Assembly: GCA_002384815.1 (NCBI GenBank)
Contig: DGBN01000020.1
Location: 4,287 to 53,472, forward strand
Length of the DNA: 49,186 nt
Direction: 5' to 3'
DNA from: Oxalobacteraceae bacterium UBA4003
GTDB taxonomy: Bacteria > Pseudomonadota > Gammaproteobacteria > Burkholderiales > Burkholderiaceae_D
The notes under the pieces are model-generated. The model saw only the letters and a list, made by a program, of their open reading frames with translations. It did no database searches and was not told where the DNA came from. The translations under genes were made by a program, and so were the position numbers. Below are positions 25,208 through 33,415 of the stretch, in pieces (positions within the stretch are counted from its first letter, which is position 1; the number at the start of each line of letters is the position of its first letter).

Positions 25208-26419
25208 TCAGTTGGCAGTTTCGTCTGCCTTGACGCTGGCCGCCTGCCCCAGTGCGGCCAGCAGCTCCTGACGAATTGCATTGTCATGCGGCGATACACC
25301 GAAGCCGGCCATTAACCCATTCGCATCGTAAAAACGGCAGATTCTGCGGCCGGTTTCCGTCGTTTCTGTGATCCAGTTCCCGGTCGCGACGATTTGCGGT
25401 AATGGCGGGATCAGTGCCAGCGGATAGCTGGGTGTTTTGATCAGGACCGGTGCCGGTTTCAAATCGATCTCGGTGCGTTCGCCGCTCAGTGTGCGAGCAA
25501 TGGCGCGACCGGCCGTCATGATAGGAGCGATGTAGGGAAGAATGCGCGTGCTGCCGTCATCCGGCCAGGTGTATTCGGCGCAGTCGCCCAGAGCGTAGAT
25601 ATCTGCGGCACTGGTTTGTCCGCTGCGATCGATGATGATGCCGCGCCCGGTTTTGAGTTGCGCCGCCTGTGCCAGACGCAGGTCTGGGCGCAGGCCGACG
25701 GCGGACAGCACGACATCGGCTTCTACCGTATTGCCGTCGGCCAGCGTCACGCGCAAGTTGGTGCCTGCGTGGGTGACGGTTTCCGCCACTGTGCCCAGAT
25801 GGAAGGTGACGCCGCGTGCGATCAGCGCGGCTTGCAAGCCTTCCGACAAGGCCGGGGCTGCCAGTGCCGCCAGCGGTCGTGTACTTGGGTCTATCAAAGT
25901 GATGGAGTGTCCGGCGCCGGCCAGATCGTCGGCAAATTCGCAGCCGATCAAACCGGCGCCGAGAATCGCGATGCGTGCCGGTGTCGCATTTTTCGACGCG
26001 TTGATGCGTTCGCGAAATACTGCGTAATCGTCGATGTGATTGACCGACAGTACCTGATCTGCAGCATCTCCTTTCAGACCCAGTTGTATTGTTTGTGCAC
26101 CCACCGCGAGCACCAGTTTTTCAAACTCGAAGGCGCCGCCGCTGGTGTCCACCGTTTTGGCCGTCGTGTCGATGCCATTGACGCGGGTGTCGGTCATCAA
26201 CGTGACATTCAGTTGCTCGGCCATCTGTGTTGCGCTGTGCGTTACCAGTTGCTGCGCACCCTTGCCTTGCGCAAATGCATTCGACAGCATCGGTTTCGAG
26301 TAAAAGCCGCCGCTGTCTTCCGTGATCATGATCAGCGGCGTAGTTTTATCCAGTTTGCGAAATTCACGTGCAACGGTGTAAGCGGCGAGCCCTGCTCCGA
26401 TAATGATGATGGGTTTCAT
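25208..26419 (-). CDS. FAD-dependent pyridine nucleotide oxidoreductase, rubredoxin-reductase-like
   Basis: A 403-residue two-dinucleotide-binding flavoprotein. PIIIIGAGLAAYTVAREF binds FAD at the N-terminus, and RIAILGAGLIGCEFADDL (about 145) binds NAD(P)H. YALGDCAEY completes the second FAD motif. This pattern fits rubredoxin-NAD+ reductase or the related ferredoxin/nitrite-reductase-like NorW type. The ATG at 26419 has AAGGA seven bases ahead. No rubredoxin gene is adjacent: the upstream 440 bases have no Cys-x-x-Cys coding frame. The electron acceptor is therefore unknown. Confidence 0.85.
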   Translation of the reverse strand: MKPIIIIGAGLAAYTVAREFRKLDKTTPLIMITEDSGGFYSKPMLSNAFAQGKGAQQLVTHSATQMAEQLNVTLMTDTRVNGIDTTAKTVDTSGGAFEFEKLVLAVGAQTIQLGLKGDAADQVLSVNHIDDYAVFRERINASKNATPARIAILGAGLIGCEFADDLAGAGHSITLIDPSTRPLAALAAPALSEGLQAALIARGVTFHLGTVAETVTHAGTNLRVTLADGNTVEADVVLSAVGLRPDLRLAQAAQLKTGRGIIIDRSGQTSAADIYALGDCAEYTWPDDGSTRILPYIAPIMTAGRAIARTLSGERTEIDLKPAPVLIKTPSYPLALIPPLPQIVATGNWITETTETGRRICRFYDANGLMAGFGVSPHDNAIRQELLAALGQAASVKADETAN

Positions 26420-26858
26420 TGTTTTCCTTATTGTCAAAATGCCGCGTCGAATTGATCGACAAGGTCGTAATCCTGCAAGCCTGGCTTTTCGATTACCTGT
26501 GCGGTACCGAAATTTGCGGCGCGGGCGCCATGTTACCGTTTTCAACTACAAGATGCCGCAAATTTGAATGCATCCTTTTGCATGCATACAGGTAATTTTC
26601 TTTCCAGACGCCATGGCACCAAACTTTTAATGTTATGAAAAATATAATTGCGTGGACGGGCTGCAAACCGCGATTCAGGCGAACTATCAATTAAATTGAT
26701 GCAAGTCTTATATCTGATAGCTTTTCTTCCGGTTTTTAGTGTATTCCGGGGCATTGAGGGCGGGAATATCAGTAGAAATACGTAGAAAGACAATCATCAA
26801 AATAGTGCCTCTGCTAGAATGAAATGCTTTCCTACACTCAAAAGGATGGCTGCTTAGT
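26420..26858. other. 439-base divergent intergenic region before maeB
   Basis: No supported gene. The left part has small open frames on the minus strand without convincing protein character. An inverted repeat ATGCA-tccttt-TGCAT sits near 26569-26586. The right half is AT-rich and should hold the maeB promoter. Confidence 0.5.
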
Positions 26859-29171
26859 ATGGATTCGAACATCGATAAAAAAGAAGAACTCCGCCTCCAG
26901 TTACGGCAGGCCGCACTTGAGTATCACGAGTTTCCCACCCCCGGAAAAATCAGCGTCACTCCTACCAAACAGGTTACCAATCAGCGCGATCTGGCTCTGG
27001 CGTATACGCCGGGCGTAGCGGTCGCCTGTGAAGAAATTGCAGCCAATCCAGCTGATTCCTATCGCTATACCTCGCGTGGCAATCTGGTCGCTGTCATCAC
27101 CAACGGGACTGCAGTATTGGGTCTGGGCAATATCGGTCCGCTTGCCGCCAAGCCTGTGATGGAAGGTAAAGGCGTGCTGTTCAAGAAATTTGCCGGTATC
27201 GATGTATTTGATATTGAAATCAACGAAACTGATCCCGATAAATTGTGCGAAATTATTGCGTCGCTGGAGCCGACTTTTGGCGGTATCAATCTGGAAGACA
27301 TCAAGGCGCCTGAATGTTTCTACATCGAGCGCACTTTGCGCGATCGGATGAAAATTCCGGTCTTCCATGACGATCAGCACGGCACGGCGATCATCGTTTC
27401 GGCGGCGATCCTGAACGGTTTGAAGGTAGTCGGTAAAGATATCAAGAAAGCCAAGCTGGTTGTCTCCGGTGCTGGCGCTGCTGCGCTGGCTTGTCTGGAT
27501 TTGATGGTCGATCTCGGCTTCCCGCGTGAAAATATTTTCGTTACCGATCTGGCCGGCGTCGTGTATCAGGGCCGCGTCGAGTTGATGGATCCGGACAAGG
27601 AAAAATTTGCACAAAAAACCGATGCGCGGACCCTGGGAGATGTGATTGCCGGTGCCGATATTTTCCTCGGTCTTTCGGCTGGTGGTGTCTTGAAGCCGGA
27701 GATGGTTGCGACGATGGCAAAGAGCCCGGTCATTCTGGCGCTGGCTAATCCAACGCCGGAAATTCTGCCGGATGAAATTCGTGCCGTGCGTGACGATGCG
27801 GTGATTGCAACCGGACGTTCGGATTTCCCGAATCAGGTCAACAACGTCCTGTGCTTTCCTTATATTTTTCGTGGCGCGCTGGATTGCGGTGCGACCACGA
27901 TTACGCGTGAAATGGAAATTGCTGCCGTGCATGCGATTGCGCAACTGGCGCAGGCCGAGCAATCCGATATCGTTGCCACCACTTACGGCATCAATAATCT
28001 GAGTTTTGGGCCCGACTACATCATTCCCATGCCTTTCGATCCGCGTCTGATGATCAAGATCGCAATGGCAGTGGCGAAAGCAGCGGAAGAATGCGGTGTG
28101 GCTGCGCGTCCGATCAAGGACATGGAAGCTTACGCGGATAGATTGCAGCAATTCGTTTATCGCAGCGGCACCTTCATGAAGCCCATCTTCCAGATCGCGA
28201 AATCGACGCCACCGGATTTGAAGCGCATCGTTTATGCAGAAGCGGAAGAAGAACGCGTGCTGCGTGCGGTGCAGGTAGTGGTTGATGAGAAACTGGCGAA
28301 ACCCATTTTGATCGGCCGTCCGGCCGTGTTGTTGCAACGCATAGAACGCTTTGGTCTGCGTATCAAGCCGGATGTCGATTTCACCATCATCAATCCTGAG
28401 CACGATGATCGCTATCGTGACTTCTGGCAAACGTATTTGCAGATGACCTTGCGCAAAGGCGTGACCGAACAGTATGCGAAACTGGAAATGCGCCGTCGTC
28501 ATACCCTGATCGGTGCGATGGCTATCCACAAGAAATACGCCGACGGCATGATCTGCGGCACTTTCGGTACGACGGACCTGCATCTCAAGTATGTCGAACA
28601 GGTGCTGGGCAAGCGTGCCGGCGTCAACTCGTACGGCGCGATGAATTGCGTGATTCTGTCGGATCGCCAGTTATTCCTGGTCGATACGCACGTCAACGAA
28701 AATCCGAACGCCGAGCAACTGGCCGAGATCACGATACTGGCAGCGGAGGAAATGCGTCGCTTCGGTTTGCCGCCGCGTGCGGCCCTGCTGTCTCACTCCA
28801 ATTTCGGATCCAGCAATAGTGAGTCGGCGCAAAAAATGCGCAAGGTTCTGCAACTGGTCAGAGAGCGGGCTCCCGATCTGGAGATCGATGGCGAGATGCA
28901 TGGTGACATTGCGATGAGTGCGGCAGCTTTGAAACAGGCGATGCCGGATTCGACCTTGAAAGGGGATGCCAATCTGCTGGTATTTCCGAACATCGATGCC
29001 GCAAATATTTCCTACAACCTGCTGAAAACAACCGTTGGCAATGGTGTGGCGATTGGCCCGATACTGCTCGGTTGTAACAATCCGGTTCATATTTTGACGC
29101 CATCGGCAACCGTGCGCCGCATTGTGAATATGACGGCATTGTGTGTGGCGGATGCGGTAGCGCAACGTTAA
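26859..29171 (+). CDS. maeB: NADP-dependent malic enzyme with phosphotransacetylase-like C-terminal domain
   Basis: Converts malate to pyruvate and CO2 with NADP+. The 770-residue MaeB form has a malic enzyme part (about 15-425; ALAYTPGVAVACEEI, VFHDDQHGTAI, LVVSGAGAAALACLDL as the NADP Rossmann motif, VILALANPTPEI) and a phosphotransacetylase-like part (about 440-765) that regulates by acetyl-CoA and normally lacks PTA activity. It is monocistronic with a shared terminator downstream. In this cell type it links the citrate cycle to gluconeogenesis and NADPH supply. Confidence 0.96.
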   Translation: MDSNIDKKEELRLQLRQAALEYHEFPTPGKISVTPTKQVTNQRDLALAYTPGVAVACEEIAANPADSYRYTSRGNLVAVITNGTAVLGLGNIGPLAAKPVMEGKGVLFKKFAGIDVFDIEINETDPDKLCEIIASLEPTFGGINLEDIKAPECFYIERTLRDRMKIPVFHDDQHGTAIIVSAAILNGLKVVGKDIKKAKLVVSGAGAAALACLDLMVDLGFPRENIFVTDLAGVVYQGRVELMDPDKEKFAQKTDARTLGDVIAGADIFLGLSAGGVLKPEMVATMAKSPVILALANPTPEILPDEIRAVRDDAVIATGRSDFPNQVNNVLCFPYIFRGALDCGATTITREMEIAAVHAIAQLAQAEQSDIVATTYGINNLSFGPDYIIPMPFDPRLMIKIAMAVAKAAEECGVAARPIKDMEAYADRLQQFVYRSGTFMKPIFQIAKSTPPDLKRIVYAEAEEERVLRAVQVVVDEKLAKPILIGRPAVLLQRIERFGLRIKPDVDFTIINPEHDDRYRDFWQTYLQMTLRKGVTEQYAKLEMRRRHTLIGAMAIHKKYADGMICGTFGTTDLHLKYVEQVLGKRAGVNSYGAMNCVILSDRQLFLVDTHVNENPNAEQLAEITILAAEEMRRFGLPPRAALLSHSNFGSSNSESAQKMRKVLQLVRERAPDLEIDGEMHGDIAMSAAALKQAMPDSTLKGDANLLVFPNIDAANISYNLLKTTVGNGVAIGPILLGCNNPVHILTPSATVRRIVNMTALCVADAVAQR

Positions 29172-29185
29172 ATCATTCGTACGGA

Positions 29186-29223
29186 AAAAAGCCGCCCGCT
29201 AGCGATGACGGGCGGCTTTTTTA
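29186..29223. terminator. Bidirectional terminator between maeB and the 5'-nucleotidase gene
   Basis: AAAAAAGCCGCCCG and CGGGCGGCTTTTTT form a perfect 14-bp stem with a ten-base loop. T-runs occur on both strands, suiting the convergent genes on each side. Confidence 0.92.
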
Positions 29224-29238
29224 TTGTTGCCTGTTTGG

Positions 29239-30174
29239 TTATTCCTTGCTATCCCTGACCTCGCCGCGCAAAGGCACGCGGCCGGTTTGTACCAGCGGTG
29301 AGGCGCGATCGCAATGACCGGCTTGATCGTCGAAAAACATGTGCGGTTTGAATGCAGCGAGCACATCCGACTTCGCAACGCCACCCATGAAAAAAGTTTC
29401 ATCTATCGTCACATCCCATGCGCGCAGAGTGCGGATGACGCGCTCGTGCGCCGGCGACGAACGCGCCGTGACCAGCGCCGTGCGTATGGGTGGCGTGGCG
29501 ATGACGCTGCCTGACGCATTCCTGAAGCTGTTCTGAATGAAGGACAAGGCTTTCAGCAAGCGAGCGAACGGTCCTTCCGGCAGTGGCTTCAAGGCATTTT
29601 CGCGTTCGTGATTCTCGAATGCCTCGATACCCTGGGTTTGATAGATCAGTTCCGATTCGTCCGAAAAAATCACGGCATCGCCATCGAATGCAATCCGGAT
29701 TTGATCCAGTTCTTCCAGCGTATTTGCAGGTTTCTGATACAGCAGTGCAGCGGCGACATTGGAATTGACGGCTGCTTGCACGTCGTCTTCATGCAAGGAT
29801 AAAAACAGGCTGACATTGAATGCCTGTAAATAGGGCGCCAGCGAAGCGCCGCCGGACAGCACGGCACGCGTGATGTCGAGATCGTGATGCTTGATTGAAT
29901 TGAAAATACGCATCGATGTTTCAGTCGAATTGCGCGACATGATGACGACCTCGACCAGGCGTTGATCTGGCGGCGTCAATGCATTGAGCTTGAGCAGTGC
30001 GCGCACCAGCGCGAAACCGGAGCCGAGTTTGAGAATTTCATTTTCATTGTCGAGCTGATGCTGGCGATACGCTTCCAGACCCCGGGTGCGAAAAATGGCT
30101 TCTTCCACTTCCAGATCGAACAGCGCACGCGAGGAAATACCAACTACCAGCAAGCGATCGAGTGAGACAGGCAT
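29239..30174 (-). CDS. 5'-nucleotidase (PF06189-like, HAD fold)
   Basis: A 311-residue enzyme related to cytosolic 5'-nucleotidase I, releasing phosphate from nucleoside monophosphates. HAD-type motifs are present: IAFDGDAVIFSDESE (two catalytic Asp), ALVTARSSPAHERV (motif II Thr) and MGGVAKSDVL followed by PHMFFDDQAGH (motif III/IV Lys and Asp pair). The N-terminus begins directly with the strand LLVVGISSRALFDLE typical of this family. Monocistronic, converging on maeB. Confidence 0.88.
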   Translation of the reverse strand: MPVSLDRLLVVGISSRALFDLEVEEAIFRTRGLEAYRQHQLDNENEILKLGSGFALVRALLKLNALTPPDQRLVEVVIMSRNSTETSMRIFNSIKHHDLDITRAVLSGGASLAPYLQAFNVSLFLSLHEDDVQAAVNSNVAAALLYQKPANTLEELDQIRIAFDGDAVIFSDESELIYQTQGIEAFENHERENALKPLPEGPFARLLKALSFIQNSFRNASGSVIATPPIRTALVTARSSPAHERVIRTLRAWDVTIDETFFMGGVAKSDVLAAFKPHMFFDDQAGHCDRASPLVQTGRVPLRGEVRDSKE

Positions 30175-30329
30175 GATGCAATTTTCTCTTCAGTTATTCT
30201 GTATTGGCAGACAAGGGCAGGCGAAATGAAGGCAGGTAAAATGGATTCCGCATGCTGTTGCATGGAGTCTGGAAGCATTATAAACATTCCTGCCCTGCAC
30301 AATCTTTTCCCGCATCTGATAAGGGCGCA

Positions 30330-30704
30330 ATGAAGGAAACAATAAGAGCCTGGGCCAGGCGCATCAAACGCGATGTGATGGTGTTGTGGTTTGCGCGCAA
30401 ACATCCGGATACGCCGTTGCTGGCAAAAGTCATTTGTGTGCTGGCCGTGCTGTATGCCCTAAGCCCGATCGATCTGGTGCCGGATTTTGTGCCGATACTT
30501 GGTTATATCGACGATGCGCTTTTACTGCCTGCGATGATATGGCTTGCGGTGCGTTTGTTACCGTCGCATGTGCTTGCTTCGTGCCGGGAACAGGCAAACG
30601 ACTGGATGAGTCGACAAGGCAGCAAGCCAAAAAGTTATATCGGTGCGGCCATTGTGGTGGTGCTCTGGGCTGTTGTCGCCTATCTTTTCTGGCGCTGGAT
30701 ATAA
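30330..30704 (+). CDS. YkvA family small membrane protein (DUF1232)
   Basis: A 124-residue protein. The DUF1232 core includes LYALSPIDLVPDFVPILGYIDD, split here as ALSPIDLVPDF and ILGYIDDALLLP, flanked by hydrophobic helices. A final membrane helix at about 103-121 ends the protein. ATG 30330 has AAGGGCGCA ahead; an in-frame ATG at 30252 is less likely. Function of the family is unknown. Confidence 0.88.
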   Translation: MKETIRAWARRIKRDVMVLWFARKHPDTPLLAKVICVLAVLYALSPIDLVPDFVPILGYIDDALLLPAMIWLAVRLLPSHVLASCREQANDWMSRQGSKPKSYIGAAIVVVLWAVVAYLFWRWI

Positions 30705-30900
30705 ATCTTCTGATGCGTACAGTGTCGCGCCAGAACGCGATGTTCGGCAGAATTGATGTCGGGTGGCATGCAGCTTGCTTATGTCATTGCAGCATGCGTT
30801 TGTCGTTATTCTGGTAATGGCAGGGGCTGACTGTATGAAGCAGGTAGTGCGGGAAAGCGGGCGGCAAGACAGATCGGAATCGACTGTCTTGCCTGCGATA

Positions 30901-31158
30901 TTATTTTTGTTCTTCTTCGTCTTTGTCGTAAAACGAGACGCGTACAGAGCGTGTTCGCTGCAATTTTTTCAAGCCGGCCTTGGTGCCAAGGTAAGCGGAA
31001 AGCAGGCAATACAGCAGCGCCATCCAGCCGAGGTAATAGACACCTACAAAAGGCAATACGATTACCAGTACGGTCGAGAAAAAATCGCGCCTGTTCAGCG
31101 TAATCCAGTAATGCGACAATGCGTAAACGATAAAGAGCCCGATATAACCTAACAGCAT
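30901..31158 (-). CDS. Small inner-membrane protein, unknown
   Basis: An 85-residue protein with two or three hydrophobic helices (about 2-16, 28-42, 44-58) and a charged C-terminal tail ending DKDEEEQK. A good Shine-Dalgarno (GGAG) precedes the ATG at 31158. No family is recognised. It is alone on its strand, divergent from nsrR by 182 bases. Real coding is supported by the ribosome site and membrane topology pattern only. Confidence 0.65.
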   Translation of the reverse strand: MLLGYIGLFIVYALSHYWITLNRRDFFSTVLVIVLPFVGVYYLGWMALLYCLLSAYLGTKAGLKKLQRTRSVRVSFYDKDEEEQK

Positions 31159-31296
31159 GATATGTCTCCTGACACAGATAGTATGCGCATTCTAGCATTT
31201 GAAAATTTCAATGCCCGTTTAATGTGTGTGCGAGCGATGATTGTTGTGCCTGCTATATTTTTAGCAATAAATGAGCGAGAAAATAAATTGCTTTTT

Positions 31297-31319
31297 AAAT
31301 GCATGTTTAATAAAATGTC
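31297..31319 (+). promoter_or_regulatory. Possible weak NsrR site ahead of nsrR
   Basis: AAATGCATGTT-T-AATAAAATGTC follows the 11-1-11 layout of NsrR operators (consensus half AAGATGCATTT), but with several mismatches. It lies 22 bases before the nsrR ATG. Autoregulation would be expected but is unproven. Confidence 0.35.
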
Positions 31320-31340
31320 CGTACTGGAGCGCGCTGGCTG

Positions 31341-31796
31341 ATGAAATTAACCCGATTCTCTGATATTGGATTGCGTGTGCTGATGTATCTGGCACGGGAA
31401 GTGCGCAGCCCGGCCGTGACGGTTGCCGAAGTGGCAATGCAGTTCGACGTGCCACATAATCATCTGGTCAAGGTCGTAGGCGCTCTGGCGAAGATGGGGT
31501 GCATCGATGCGGTGCGCGGACGCAATGGCGGTATCCATCTTGCTGTGGGGGCGGACAAATTGCTCATAGGCGACGTCTTGCGCATGCTGGAAGGCGATAC
31601 CGAAATGGTTGATTGCGAACGCATCGGTTGCCGTCTATCGAGCGATTGCCTGTTGCGTCATGCATTGAAAGTCGGTGTCGAGGCTTTTTACGACACGATG
31701 AACATGTACACGCTGGCCGATATCGTGGAGGGAAGTATCGGGGAGCAGATCGGCAATATGCATAAGGTTTTTTTGATGGATCGTGTCAGCCTGTAA
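31341..31796 (+). CDS. nsrR: Rrf2-family nitric-oxide-sensing repressor NsrR
   Basis: A 151-residue iron-sulfur transcription repressor. The winged helix begins MKLTRFSDIGLRVLMYLA, and the recognition region is FDVPHNHLVKVV. The cluster-binding cysteines are Cys92, Cys97 and Cys103 (spacing C-x4-C-x5-C), matching E. coli NsrR Cys91/96/102. Nitrosylation of the [Fe-S] cluster releases DNA. Its obvious target is hmp, 97 bases downstream, with an 11-1-11 site in between. GGAG lies 12-15 bases ahead of the ATG. Confidence 0.95.
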   Translation: MKLTRFSDIGLRVLMYLAREVRSPAVTVAEVAMQFDVPHNHLVKVVGALAKMGCIDAVRGRNGGIHLAVGADKLLIGDVLRMLEGDTEMVDCERIGCRLSSDCLLRHALKVGVEAFYDTMNMYTLADIVEGSIGEQIGNMHKVFLMDRVSL

Positions 31797-31851
31797 TTTG
31801 CAGGCTGCGGCACGATCCGAGTGAAGTGATAGGACCGCAAGGTCCCTTTTT
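31778..31851 (+). terminator. Double hairpin terminator at the end of nsrR
   Basis: The first structure spans the nsrR stop: GGATCGTG pairs with CACGATCC and, inside it, CAGCCTG with CAGGCTG (31778-31818). The second, GGACC-gcaa-GGTCC (31832-31845), is followed by CTTTTT. It separates nsrR from hmp transcription. Confidence 0.7.
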
Positions 31852-31860
31852 AAATATTTA

Positions 31861-31883
31861 AAGTGGCATTTAAAATACAACAT
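31861..31883 (+). promoter_or_regulatory. NsrR-type operator upstream of hmp
   Basis: AAGTGGCATTT-A-AAATACAACAT is an 11-1-11 imperfect inverted repeat close to the NsrR consensus AAGATGCATTT/AAATGCATCTT. It ends ten bases before the hmp ATG, a repressing position. The neighbouring gene is nsrR itself. Confidence 0.75.
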
Positions 31884-31893
31884 AGGAGTATCA

Positions 31894-33093
31894 ATGTTAT
31901 CTGCTGAATCCCGTCCGTATATAGATGCGAGTGTCCCCGTTTTGCGTGAGCATGGCCTTGCCATCACCAAGGTTTTTTACAAGGCGCTGTTTGAGGCGCA
32001 TCCTCAACTTCACAATATATTCAACGCTGGCAACCAGGCTAATGGATCGCAGCAGCAATCGCTAGCCTCCGCGGTATTTGCCTATGCCGCAAACATCGAT
32101 AATCAGGCTGCATTGGCACCAGTGATTTCACGCATCGTTCACAAGCATGTTTCGCTGGGCGTTACGGCCGAACACTATCCTATCGTCGGTCATCATCTTC
32201 TTGCGTCAATCAAGGAAGTGCTGGGTGATGCCGCAACGCCAGAGTTGATCGCCGCGTGGGCAGAGGCCTATGGCTTGCTGGCGCAAGCATTGATCGATGA
32301 AGAAAACAGATTGTACAAAGCAGCAGGTACGCAGCCGGGTGATCTGTTTGACATGCGCGTCGTCGCGGTCGATCAACAGAGCGATCAGATCAAATCATTT
32401 TCTTTGGTGCCGGTGGATGGACAACTGCCATCCTTCAAGCCTGGCCAGTACATCAGCGTTGCAGTATATCTTCCTGACGGCTTGCGCCAGTTGCGTCAAT
32501 ACAGTTTGTCGGATACCCCGGATCATCAACATCTGCGTATCTCGGTCAAACGTGAAGATGCGGGCAAGGAAACACCAGCAGGCATGGTATCGAACTGGTT
32601 GCATGACAATGTCATAGTGGGCAGCGTTATTCCTGCCAGCAAACCGTTCGGTGATTTCACTCCCGATACCGAAGGCGACGGTCCTATCGTGTTGTTGTCT
32701 GCAGGTGTTGGTATTACACCGATGATTTCTGCTCTCAACCGTATCGCAAAAGTGTCTCCCGGCCGTCGAGTGATTTTTGCGCATGCAGCACGCAATGCAA
32801 GTCACCATCCGCATCGCGTCGATATAGCAAAAGCCGTTGCGCTGATGCCGAATCTGCATAGCGTGACTTTCTACGAAGATGACAAGGTTGATCAGGATAG
32901 TGCTACTTGTCTGGCCGGCAGAATGCAATTAAAAAAACTGCCGCAATGGGACGTGGATAAAGCCAAGATCTACATGTGCGGCCCCTTGCCATTCATGCAG
33001 GAGCAATGGGCAGATCTGGTTGCGCAGGGAGTGCCGACGCATCAGCTGCACCGCGAAGTGTTTGGTCCGGATATGCTGGATCATTTGATTTGA
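31894..33093 (+). CDS. hmp: Flavohemoprotein, nitric oxide dioxygenase
   Basis: Oxidises NO to nitrate with O2 and NAD(P)H in the cytoplasm. The 399-residue protein has an N-terminal globin (about 1-140) with the proximal-His segment IVHKHVSLGV, a FAD domain (about 150-255) with RQYSLSDTPD, and a NAD domain (about 265-399) with LLSAGVGITPM and YMCGPLPFM. AGGAG sits just ahead of the ATG. Control by NsrR is suggested by the operator overlapping its leader, and a strong terminator follows. Confidence 0.96.
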   Translation: MLSAESRPYIDASVPVLREHGLAITKVFYKALFEAHPQLHNIFNAGNQANGSQQQSLASAVFAYAANIDNQAALAPVISRIVHKHVSLGVTAEHYPIVGHHLLASIKEVLGDAATPELIAAWAEAYGLLAQALIDEENRLYKAAGTQPGDLFDMRVVAVDQQSDQIKSFSLVPVDGQLPSFKPGQYISVAVYLPDGLRQLRQYSLSDTPDHQHLRISVKREDAGKETPAGMVSNWLHDNVIVGSVIPASKPFGDFTPDTEGDGPIVLLSAGVGITPMISALNRIAKVSPGRRVIFAHAARNASHHPHRVDIAKAVALMPNLHSVTFYEDDKVDQDSATCLAGRMQLKKLPQWDVDKAKIYMCGPLPFMQEQWADLVAQGVPTHQLHREVFGPDMLDHLI

Positions 33094-33109
33094 TAATCAA
33101 TGCGCAGCG

Positions 33110-33145
33110 CGACCACTCTTGCTTAAAACAAGAGTGGTCGTTTTC
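33110..33145 (+). terminator. Rho-independent terminator of hmp
   Basis: CGACCACTCTTG and CAAGAGTGGTCG form a perfect 12-bp stem with a seven-base loop, followed by TTTTC, 17 bases after the hmp stop. Confidence 0.92.
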
Positions 33146-33148
33146 ATT

Positions 33149-33346
33149 TCAAGATGATAGTTTTCGCTTGAAGCTGAACCATAAGCCGACGATGACCGGT
33201 GCAGCCAGAGCAAGCCAGGCTGCCCAGTGCCAGATGCCTGTTTTCAACAGTGCCACCAGCAAGCCGAACAAAGTCAGGATTGCCAGGAGGATGGGCATAC
33301 TCCATACGAAGCAGAATTTATTGCGTGTCGTCGAGCGGTCTGTCAC
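33149..33346 (-). CDS. Small inner-membrane protein of the PepSY/TonB-receptor operon
   Basis: A 65-residue protein with two hydrophobic helices (about 18-36 and 40-58) and a basic end FKRKLSS. It begins either at GTG 33346, which has AAGG ahead, or at TTG 33364. It lies 69 bases downstream of the PepSY gene on the same strand. Two-helix proteins of this kind commonly accompany PepSY reductases in iron-uptake operons. Function unknown. Confidence 0.7.
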   Translation of the reverse strand: MTDRSTTRNKFCFVWSMPILLAILTLFGLLVALLKTGIWHWAAWLALAAPVIVGLWFSFKRKLSS

Positions 33347-33415
33347 GGGAATACCTTGTCCCAAAAACGGGTGTGTTGAATTGCAGGTGCGTCGTCAAGC
33401 CGCACATCTGCAGCC

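Noticed and set aside
25616..26455. 279-codon plus-strand frame with many Cys and His
   Set aside because: Antisense of the rubredoxin-reductase-like gene; Cys pairs come from codon complementarity, not from a zinc protein.
26901..28583. Long 560-codon open frame on the minus strand
   Set aside because: It lies wholly inside maeB, whose motifs are complete on the plus strand. The antisense protein is His/Arg/Gln-rich without family motifs.
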